Positions 1 to 5,113 of a stretch of DNA of 7,019 nucleotides are shown here, piece by piece (the first letter of the stretch is position 1; each line of letters begins with the position of its first letter). The notes beneath the pieces are model-generated. The model made no database searches, had not been told where the DNA came from, and was given only the letters and a program-made list of their open reading frames with translations. The position numbers and the translations under genes were made by a program. The stretch is from positions 1 through 7,019 of the forward strand of contig CALGBV010000276.1 of assembly GCA_937884015.1 (NCBI GenBank). The letters are read 5' to 3'. Source of the DNA: an uncultured Bacteroidales bacterium (GTDB lineage Bacteria; Bacteroidota; Bacteroidia; Bacteroidales; F082).

Positions 1-43
1 AGGAGGTTTCGTCCATGACAACCATACCGCCAGAGCCCATCAT
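1..43 (-). other. In-frame continuation of the hndC coding frame after the TAA (partial)
   Basis: Immediately after the TAA at 44-46 the same frame reads MMGSGGMVVMDETS to the window edge. This is the conserved NuoF/HydB stretch that normally follows 'YxSLxxAGS'. The stop occupies the place of an expected serine; TCA to TAA is a single base change. The first two codons after the stop are ATG ATG, so the second half could in principle be translated separately by termination-reinitiation (TAAATG). Whether the rest of the gene is intact cannot be seen here. Confidence 0.75.
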
Positions 44-1312
44 TTAGCCAGCAGCCACGAGGCTATCATAGTCAATCTGAGTGTCGAGGTGCTTTGCAGT
101 CAAGCAGCCGCCTGAAGGGCCACCTGTCTGGACGGCCTTGAATTGACGGCCACCCTTAATGCCACCACCGATTTCATAAATGATGTCGCGAAGGGTTGTT
201 CCCATAGGAACTTCGATCAGACCGACGTTGTTGATCTGGCCAGCCAAAGCGAACACCTTTGTACCCTTTGATTTTTCTGAACCGATTGTCTGGAACCATT
301 CAGCACCCTTTGTGATGATGATCGGGATGTTGGCGAAGGTTTCGACGTTGTTCACGTTTGAAGGCTTCATGTTGTAGCCTGCAACAGCTGGGAACGGTGG
401 CTTGAACGTAGGTTCACCACGCTTACCTTCCATGGAGTGGATCAGAGCTGTTTCTTCACCGCAAACGAATGCGCCGGCACCGTAACGGAGTTCGATGTCG
501 AAATTGAAGCCAGTGCCGAGGATGTCTTCACCGAGGAGACCATATTCGCGAGCCTGAGCGATAGCGACTTGCAGACGGTGGATAGCCAGAGGATATTCAG
601 CACGGATGTAGACCAAACCGTGGGTAGCGCCGATTGCATAACCGCAGATAGCCATAGCTTCGACGATTGAGTGCGGGTCGCCTTCCATGATGGAACGATC
701 CATGAACGCACCTGGGTCGCCTTCGTCAGCGTTGCAGATGACGTACATTTCATCGCACTTGTTCTTTGCGCAGAGACCCCATTTCACGCCGGTCGGGAAG
801 CCCGCGCCGCCACGGCCACGGAGACCTGACTTGGTGACTTCGTCGATAACCTGCTGAGGTGTCATTTCGGTCAAGCACTTGCCGAGACCTTCGTAACCGC
901 CACGTGAGATGCATTCGTCGATGTCTTCAGGATTGACGAAACCGCAGTTACGCAAAGCGATACGGAGCTGCTTACGATAGAAGCCCATGTGCTTTGAGTC
1001 AGCAACGTGTTCTTGGTTTTCAGGATCCAGATAAAGAAGATCCGTAACCTTACGACCCTTGATGATATGTTCGTTGACTATCTTTTCAACGTCTTCAGGT
1101 TTAACTTGGGTATAAAAAGTGTTGTCAGGCATGATCTTGACGATAGGTCCCTTTTCGCAGAAACCGAAGCAACCTGTCTTGATTACCTGAACTTCATCTT
1201 GCAAGCCCTTCTCGGCCAGGATGGTCTCGAAGTTCTTGACGATCTGAGCACTTGCTGATGCCTGGCAACCAGTACCGCCGCAGCAGAGCACGTGCATCTT
1301 AATTTTTGTCAT
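44..1312 (-). CDS. hndC: NuoF-like flavin subunit of NAD(P)-linked [FeFe]-hydrogenase (HndC/HydB), interrupted by in-frame TAA
   Basis: This subunit would oxidise or reduce NAD(P)(H) at FMN and pass electrons to the catalytic hydrogenase subunit in a soluble cytoplasmic complex. The 422 residues show an N-terminal thioredoxin-fold [2Fe-2S] domain (about 1-85; Cys11, Cys16, Cys48, Cys52). Next comes the 51-kDa-type FMN/NADH core (about 110-345) with GLRGRGGAGFPTG at 163-175, NADEGDPGAF at 194-203, GAGAFVCGEETAL at 278-290 and NNVETFAN at 321-328. An SLBB-like segment with VQTGGPSGG follows (about 350-403). The chain ends at VAAG, but the same frame continues beyond TAA with family-typical sequence. 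The family's [4Fe-4S] N3 site and C-terminal two-cluster ferredoxin domain are therefore absent from this ORF; full-length relatives have roughly 600 residues. The start is supported by a GGAGG site. The subunit family is certain; the partner hydrogenase is inferred. Confidence 0.93.
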   Translation of the reverse strand: MTKIKMHVLCCGGTGCQASASAQIVKNFETILAEKGLQDEVQVIKTGCFGFCEKGPIVKIMPDNTFYTQVKPEDVEKIVNEHIIKGRKVTDLLYLDPENQEHVADSKHMGFYRKQLRIALRNCGFVNPEDIDECISRGGYEGLGKCLTEMTPQQVIDEVTKSGLRGRGGAGFPTGVKWGLCAKNKCDEMYVICNADEGDPGAFMDRSIMEGDPHSIVEAMAICGYAIGATHGLVYIRAEYPLAIHRLQVAIAQAREYGLLGEDILGTGFNFDIELRYGAGAFVCGEETALIHSMEGKRGEPTFKPPFPAVAGYNMKPSNVNNVETFANIPIIITKGAEWFQTIGSEKSKGTKVFALAGQINNVGLIEVPMGTTLRDIIYEIGGGIKGGRQFKAVQTGGPSGGCLTAKHLDTQIDYDSLVAAG

Positions 1313-1318
1313 ATAAAG

Positions 1319-1324
1319 TCCTCC
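1319..1324 (-). promoter_or_regulatory. Shine-Dalgarno site of hndC
   Basis: On the minus strand the sequence TTGGAGGACTTTATATG places GGAGGA six bases before the ATG at 1312-1310. It fixes the start of the flavin subunit. It lies in the 21-base gap after the hndB-like gene. Confidence 0.8.
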
Positions 1325-1333
1325 AATTAAAGA

Positions 1334-1726
1334 TTAACCAATTGTTTCATAGTTCACAGGGATGATACCTTCCACCATTTCGTTGTTCATGACATACTTG
1401 GTGAGGATTTCATCAGCCTTGTTGTTGTCGACATGACCGAATACCAGCGGGTCTCTGCCTGGGCACTTCACTTCGATGGTCGGTTCTGCGTGGCAGTAGC
1501 CCATGCAACCGGTCTGTGTGAAGACGATGGCGAGTTTCAGCTCGTCGGCCTTTTCCATCATGTGTTCCATAACTTGCTTTGCGCCAGCGGCGATACCGCA
1601 AGTTGCCATTGCGACCTTGATTTGAACTAACGAGTCAGGATCGTTGCTCTTTTCGCGAAGGTCAAGATTAGACTGAAGCTTCTCTCTCATAGCTTTCAGT
1701 TCTGCTAAAGACTTAACTTTTGCCAT
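1334..1726 (-). CDS. hndB: Thioredoxin-like [2Fe-2S] ferredoxin, HndB-type hydrogenase subunit
   Basis: A 130-residue cytoplasmic electron carrier of the thioredoxin-like [2Fe-2S] ferredoxin family, expected to be an accessory subunit of the NAD(P)-linked [FeFe]-hydrogenase encoded by the same operon. After an N-terminal helical segment rich in charged residues (1-30) come the family motifs TCGIAAGAKQ (42-51; Cys43) and TQTGCMGYCHAEPTIEV (70-86; Cys74, Cys78), then Cys88. These four cysteines are the only ones and are the likely cluster ligands, although the first motif lacks the CxxxxC pair seen in NuoE-type domains. Length is normal for HndB. It is the first gene of the minus-strand unit, has a strong AAAAGGAGA site, and ends 21 bases before hndC. 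No NuoE/HndA-like gene lies upstream, so that partner, if present, is elsewhere. Function is assigned by family and context. Confidence 0.9.
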   Translation of the reverse strand: MAKVKSLAELKAMREKLQSNLDLREKSNDPDSLVQIKVAMATCGIAAGAKQVMEHMMEKADELKLAIVFTQTGCMGYCHAEPTIEVKCPGRDPLVFGHVDNNKADEILTKYVMNNEMVEGIIPVNYETIG

Positions 1727-1731
1727 TTTAT

Positions 1732-1740
1732 TCTCCTTTT
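1732..1740 (-). promoter_or_regulatory. Shine-Dalgarno site of hndB
   Basis: On the minus strand AAAAGGAGA lies five bases upstream of the ATG at 1726-1724. It supports that start. Strong sites like this are uncommon in Bacteroidota, and the plus-strand genes in this window have none. Confidence 0.75.
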
Positions 1741-1780
1741 TATAGGTTATTACTTGAGTTTATTCTAATTTTATCAGGTT

Positions 1781-1805
1781 GAAATTCCGATTTCTCGAAA
1801 TTCGG
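1781..1805. repeat. Short repeats at the predicted hydrogenase transcription start
   Basis: GAAATTCCG (1781-1789) and GAAATTCGG (1797-1805) form a direct repeat with 16-base offset and one mismatch. CCGATTTC (1787-1794) and GAAATTCGG (1797-1805) also form an imperfect inverted repeat with one unpaired base. The cluster sits just downstream of the -7 element, so it could be an operator or a leader hairpin. AT-rich chance similarity is possible. Confidence 0.35.
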
Positions 1806-1807
1806 TG

Positions 1808-1840
1808 CAAATATACGCATATTTTTCCAATTATTCCAAA
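1808..1840 (-). promoter_or_regulatory. Bacteroidota-type promoter of the hydrogenase operon
   Basis: Reading the minus strand, TTTG (1840-1837) is followed after 21 bases by TATATTTG (1815-1808) and then CA. This fits the known Bacteroidota consensus TTTG-N19-21-TAnnTTTG without mismatch. The transcript would start near 1801-1803, giving a leader of about 75 bases before hndB. Confidence 0.8.
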
Positions 1841-1926
1841 TAATATAGGGTGAATTTATTCATCTCCAAAAACAAAGCAGCTTATTGTCTATCAACCATT
1901 TTTAAGACAATTCAAATTTAATTCCA

Positions 1927-1954
1927 TAAATTAGAATCTTTCTAATTTAGAATC
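1927..1954. repeat. 9-base inverted repeat overlapping a direct repeat
   Basis: TAAATTAGA (1927-1935) and TCTAATTTA (1941-1949) are perfect inverted arms around a 5-base loop. TTAGAATC also occurs twice in direct orientation (1931-1938 and 1947-1954), offset by 16 bases. It lies between the two divergent promoters and is a candidate regulator site. The stem has few G-C pairs and no T-run directly after it, so it is a poor terminator. Confidence 0.45.
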
Positions 1955-1982
1955 GTGCGGACAATCAAAGCGTTTTTTTTCC

Positions 1983-2013
1983 TTTGAGCGGAACGGATTA
2001 TTGCTTTATTTTG
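1983..2013 (+). promoter_or_regulatory. Candidate promoter of the secreted barrel-like protein gene
   Basis: TTTG (1983-1986), a 19-base gap and TTATTTTG (2006-2013) match the Bacteroidota consensus with one mismatch in the -7 element. The start would be near 2020, with a leader of about 34 bases. The -33 TTTG lies inside a perfect 6-base inverted repeat, TCAAAG (1965-1970) and CTTTGA (1982-1987). Confidence 0.55.
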
Positions 2014-2053
2014 CAGCATACAATTCAACTATATCAAATTCAAATCAATAAAA

Positions 2054-2734
2054 ATGAAAAAACAGCTTTTCACCATCATTTTGGCCTTGTTTGCCGTGAC
2101 GGGTTTTGCCCAGGACAAGGAACAAAAAAACTCCGACTGGCACAACGAAGGATTCTTCCTCTACGACAACTATCTTCCCACCACCGTTTGGGACGGTTTC
2201 AGCCGCCATTACGCTTTTGGCGACCGCTTCTATTATGGCGACGTTTACAACATCGGCTTTGGCCTCAGCGCCGATTTCTACCGTTTCCGTCGTTCGTACG
2301 ATAAATACTATTTCAACGACAATGAATTGGAATACAAGTCATTAAACCACAAAACAGCTGCACGCTCCATGCAAATCAGAGCTGAAATCTTCCAGCGCAT
2401 CGTCATTAAGTCGTGGGGCGTGAACTGGGACCTTGGCGCATACGGCGGCATCGCCCTCACCCGAAAGGTCAGAGACTATGTTGACTACACTCCAAAACCA
2501 GAAGATCATTACTATTACGACAATCAGATTGTCACCCATTTCACGGGCTGCAAAAGCATGAACCTGTTCCAATACGGCGTTACCACACGCATCGGCAAGG
2601 ACTTCGACGGCATCCGCGTATCGCTTATCGGCTATTACCGTTTGTCGGACATCGTGACAATAGGCGATCCTTTGCTTGGCTATCAAACCGACCAGCCTTC
2701 GCCATGGAGCATCGGCTTGGAGCTTGCCTTCTGA
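2054..2734 (+). CDS. Secreted small beta-barrel-like outer-membrane protein, paralogue of the downstream protease's C-terminal module
   Basis: I do not recognise a named family. The 226 residues start with a signal peptide (1-20, ending GFAQ, cleavage probably after Gln20 or Ala19). The mature part is rich in aromatic and alternating hydrophobic residues, with strand-like stretches near 65-79, 102-118, 124-138, 169-181, 187-198 and 217-226. It ends in ...SIGLELAF: a C-terminal aromatic residue on an amphipathic strand is typical of outer-membrane beta-barrels. Residues 28-226 match the last 185 or so residues of the next gene, including SRHYAFG, GLSADFYRFR, RSMQIR, NWDLG, QYGVTTRI and SPWS. 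By hand, 25 of 36 residues match across 45-80 and 29 of 41 across 101-141. The gene has its own promoter and terminator, no clear Shine-Dalgarno site, and one cysteine (166). Role unknown; a structural or partner role with the protease is inference. Confidence 0.85.
   Translation: MKKQLFTIILALFAVTGFAQDKEQKNSDWHNEGFFLYDNYLPTTVWDGFSRHYAFGDRFYYGDVYNIGFGLSADFYRFRRSYDKYYFNDNELEYKSLNHKTAARSMQIRAEIFQRIVIKSWGVNWDLGAYGGIALTRKVRDYVDYTPKPEDHYYYDNQIVTHFTGCKSMNLFQYGVTTRIGKDFDGIRVSLIGYYRLSDIVTIGDPLLGYQTDQPSPWSIGLELAF
2135..2731 (+). repeat. Barrel-like module, copy 1 (standalone)
   Basis: This stretch is homologous to 4556-5110 at both protein and DNA level. Conservation is high around WDG[FY]SRHYAFG and GLSADFYRFR (2189-2290 against 4610-4711) and around RSMQIR to TRKV. 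It includes the whole mature part of the small secreted protein. Copy 1 has extra residues in two loops (around 80-100 and 144-158 of its protein), where barrel loops usually vary. Confidence 0.85.
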
Positions 2735-2754
2735 TTAACGACATAGCAAAGAAA

Positions 2755-2803
2755 TAAAAAGGCGAAATGTGTGGCGCAACAGTCACGGCATTTCGCTTTT
2801 TTT
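2755..2803 (+). terminator. Intrinsic terminator after the barrel-like gene
   Basis: GCGAAATG (2762-2769) pairs perfectly with CATTTCGC (2789-2796). The stem is extended by an A-run on the left (2756-2760) and a run of seven T on the right (2797-2803), so it could work in either direction. The loop is 19 bases and may form a small inner GTG/CAC stem. It separates the barrel-like gene from the protease unit. Confidence 0.8.
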
Positions 2804-2844
2804 GTTTTTCAACAGGAACTGCTTTTCTGAAAGGATAAAAAAAC

Positions 2845-2852
2845 TATTTTTG
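2845..2852 (+). promoter_or_regulatory. -7 element of the protease promoter
   Basis: TATTTTTG at 2845-2852 is a perfect TAnnTTTG match. The best -33 candidate is the T-run 2823-2826 (TTTT, 18-base gap), which lacks the final G, so the site is only partly convincing. The transcript would start near 2859, about 32 bases before the ATG, right after the terminator. No Shine-Dalgarno site follows. Confidence 0.6.
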
Positions 2853-2890
2853 CGAAATCATATCAGGCAACCAATAATAATAACAATAGA

Positions 2891-5113
2891 ATGAAAAAGC
2901 AAATCCTCACCATCGCATTCGCATTGCTTGCCATTGCAGGCTTTGCACAGCAGAAATGCTATTGGGTGTTCCTCACCGACAAAAACGACACTCAGTTCGA
3001 CCCTTACACCTATTTCGATGCGAAAGCCATCGAGCGTTACCAGAAATGCGGCGCCGACCTTTACGACATCAGCAACTATCCGCTCAACGGCAGTTATGTG
3101 AACGCCGTGGCCGCCTACGCCGATGAGATGGTGGGCGAATCGCGCTGGCTCAACGCTTTGGGCATTATGGCCACCGACGACAACATCAACGCAATCAGCC
3201 AGATGCCATTTGTGAGCTATGTGCAGGAAATTGCCTCGGAAGGCAGCGTGGCCGAATATAAAACTATGGAAATCACTGGTGAAAACAAGGATGTCCTGAC
3301 CGACCAAGTGAAGCGTTTCGAAGGACAGAAATTCATCAACAAAGGCATCAACGGCAAAGGCTTGCGCATCTGCGTTTTGGATGCCGGATTTCCTGGCGTC
3401 GACAAGCACCCTGCCTTTCAGCATTTGAGAGACAACCATCAGATTATCAAAACTTACAATTTCCCAAAAAAGCAGGAAAACGTCTATGGCTGGGGCACCC
3501 ACGGCACCATGGTGCTGAGCTGCATTGCCGGCATGAAGGACGGTCAGCAACTGGGCCTCGCCACAGGTGCAGAATTCCTTTTGGGCCGCACCGAAATCGA
3601 CCCTGAGCCTTTCAAGGAAGAGATTTGGTGGGCGCAAGGTGCCGAATGGGCCGACAAAAACGGCGCCGACATCATCAACAGTTCGCTGGGCTACGGAAAA
3701 GACCGCCATTATACCAAAGACATGGACGGCACATCGTATGTGGCCAAGGCTGCTAACAAAGCCGTTGAAAAAGGCATTCTGGTTTGCAATTCAGCCGGCA
3801 ACGAAGGCGACGACAGCCGCTGGCGCACCATCATCACGCCTTCCGACGCTGAGAATGTACTCTGCGTGGGCGGCATCAACGCTGACTTGGTGAGTTACCG
3901 TCACATTTCCTTCAGTTCTTACGGTCCATCAGCCGATGGCAGGATGAAACCTAATGTCTGCGCTTTCGGTCAAGCCACGGTTGCCAATCCATCGGGCGGC
4001 TACGAAAGTGCTTTCGGCACTTCGTTTTCCAGTCCGCTGACGGCAGGTTTCTGCGCCTGCGCTTGGCAAACCTGCCGCGACCTCACCGCCTTGCAACTGA
4101 AAGCCGAAATCGAGAAATCGGGCGACCTCTATCCTTATTATGACTATGCTTTCGGTTACGGTGTGCCGCAAGCCGGCTATTTCATCAAGGAAAGAAAAGT
4201 CACGCCACGCAATTTCGTTTTCGTTGAAGACGAAAACGCCATCAGAATTCATTTCACCAATAAAGTTCCTCTTGATTCGACCGAAATCATCATGGATGAA
4301 ATTTTCATCAACTACGAGGGCGAAAACGGCATTCTGAACGGTTATTACCAACTTCTAATTGCCGACCAGGAAGACATTGTGATTAGTAAAAACAGATTAG
4401 CTGACACAAAAAAGATCAATGTTTCATACAAAGGTTTTCATGATTCCTACGAAGTGAAGGACAACCAAGCCTTGGCCATTGGCGCACCCGTTTCGGAAGG
4501 CAACGCCTACATCGGCATTGAGCGCAATGCAACCCACTATAAAGCCCAACAAGAAAACTGGGCATCGAAATTCTTCATGCAATACGACTATAACCTGCCG
4601 ACAGACTATTGGGACGGCTACAGCCGCCATTACGCCTTTGGCAGACGCTGGATGTACGGCAAGACTTACAAATTCGGCATGGGCCTCAGCGCCGACTTCT
4701 ACCGTTTCCGCGCTAAAGACGTGCCTCCCACCGAAGATGGCACAAACCACACAACAGCAATACGTTCCATGCAAATCCGTGGCGAGGTGTTCCAGCGCAT
4801 TGTCAACCGGCTGTGGGGCATGAACTGGGATTTGGGTGTCTACGGTTCCTTGGCGGCAACGCGCAAAGTAAAGGACATCATGACCAACACGCCTGACGAA
4901 TGGCCATACAACGACCGCGTCGTGACGAAATACACAGGCTACAAAGACATGAACTGGTATCAATATGGCGTCACGACACGCATCAGCAAATCATTCAGCA
5001 GCGGCATCGGCCTTTCCGTTTACGGGAACTACCGTTTGTCGGACATCTTTAATGTTCCAACCCCCGAACCTTCTCCATGGAGCGTCGGTCTGGAATTGGA
5101 AATCGGATTATAA
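2891..5113 (+). CDS. Secreted subtilisin-like serine protease (S8) with C-terminal barrel-like module
   Basis: An exported peptidase of 740 residues. A signal peptide (1-20, GFAQ) precedes the N-terminal region common to Bacteroidota S8 peptidases (YWVFLTDK 24-31, AIERY 46-50), probably a prodomain reaching about 145. The catalytic domain (about 150-430) holds the whole triad: Asp164 in VLDAGFPG, His204 in GTHGTMV and Ser378 in FGTSFSSPL; Asn304 in CNSAGNEG is the oxyanion-hole residue. A beta-rich linker (about 437-550) carries no clear T9SS sorting domain. Residues about 556-740 are homologous to the neighbouring 226-residue protein and end ...SVGLELEIGL, like a final barrel strand. Cys23 is not in a lipobox. 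I infer an outer-membrane-anchored protease, with side of exposure unknown. The peptidase call is very secure; the barrel interpretation is moderate. The stop codon abuts the ATG of the serine dehydratase gene. Confidence 0.95.
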   Translation: MKKQILTIAFALLAIAGFAQQKCYWVFLTDKNDTQFDPYTYFDAKAIERYQKCGADLYDISNYPLNGSYVNAVAAYADEMVGESRWLNALGIMATDDNINAISQMPFVSYVQEIASEGSVAEYKTMEITGENKDVLTDQVKRFEGQKFINKGINGKGLRICVLDAGFPGVDKHPAFQHLRDNHQIIKTYNFPKKQENVYGWGTHGTMVLSCIAGMKDGQQLGLATGAEFLLGRTEIDPEPFKEEIWWAQGAEWADKNGADIINSSLGYGKDRHYTKDMDGTSYVAKAANKAVEKGILVCNSAGNEGDDSRWRTIITPSDAENVLCVGGINADLVSYRHISFSSYGPSADGRMKPNVCAFGQATVANPSGGYESAFGTSFSSPLTAGFCACAWQTCRDLTALQLKAEIEKSGDLYPYYDYAFGYGVPQAGYFIKERKVTPRNFVFVEDENAIRIHFTNKVPLDSTEIIMDEIFINYEGENGILNGYYQLLIADQEDIVISKNRLADTKKINVSYKGFHDSYEVKDNQALAIGAPVSEGNAYIGIERNATHYKAQQENWASKFFMQYDYNLPTDYWDGYSRHYAFGRRWMYGKTYKFGMGLSADFYRFRAKDVPPTEDGTNHTTAIRSMQIRGEVFQRIVNRLWGMNWDLGVYGSLAATRKVKDIMTNTPDEWPYNDRVVTKYTGYKDMNWYQYGVTTRISKSFSSGIGLSVYGNYRLSDIFNVPTPEPSPWSVGLELEIGL
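4556..5110 (+). repeat. Barrel-like module, copy 2 (fused to the protease)
   Basis: This is the second copy of the module at 2135-2731, here the C-terminal domain of the protease (residues about 556-740). It shares SRHYAFG, GLSADFYRFR, RSMQIR, FQRIV, NWDLG, TRKV, QYGVTTRI, YRLSDI and PSPWS in the same order. The final residues differ (GLELEIGL here, GLELAF in copy 1). DNA-level similarity indicates a local duplication rather than distant convergence. Confidence 0.85.

Larger units (their letters stand above)
1727..2053. other. Divergent intergenic control region
   Basis: These 327 AT-rich bases separate the minus-strand hydrogenase genes from the plus-strand secreted-protein genes. I see no coding sequence or tRNA in them. 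They hold a promoter candidate for each direction, a 9-base inverted repeat and short direct repeats, each listed separately. A second TAnnTTTG match on the minus strand (TAAATTTG, 1920-1913) has no TTTG at the right distance and is weaker. Confidence 0.7.

Noticed and set aside
44..46. Recoding or stop-codon reassignment at the TAA in hndC
   Set aside because: TAA also ends the hndB-like gene and the protease at sensible family lengths, and TAA is not a selenocysteine or pyrrolysine codon. Mutation, a split gene or sequence error is simpler.
1927..1949. Intrinsic terminator at the 9-base inverted repeat
   Set aside because: The stem is almost all A-T with no following T-run, and no gene ends there; it sits between divergent starts.
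2342..2686. Minus-strand open frame opposite the barrel-like gene
   Set aside because: It is antisense to a well-supported coding sequence whose protein is conserved in a paralogue; a similar shadow (4424-4963) appears opposite the second copy, as expected from shared sequence.
2891..2962. Lipoprotein reading of the protease N-terminus because Cys23 lies just after the signal peptide
   Set aside because: The residues before Cys23 are AQQK, not a lipobox; cleavage after GFAQ or GFA fits better.
2858..3709. A 283-codon open frame on the minus strand opposite the protease
   Set aside because: It lies wholly antisense to the signal peptide and catalytic domain of a clear S8 protease. Its predicted protein has no recognisable motif, and such long shadows arise from the codon pattern of the real gene.
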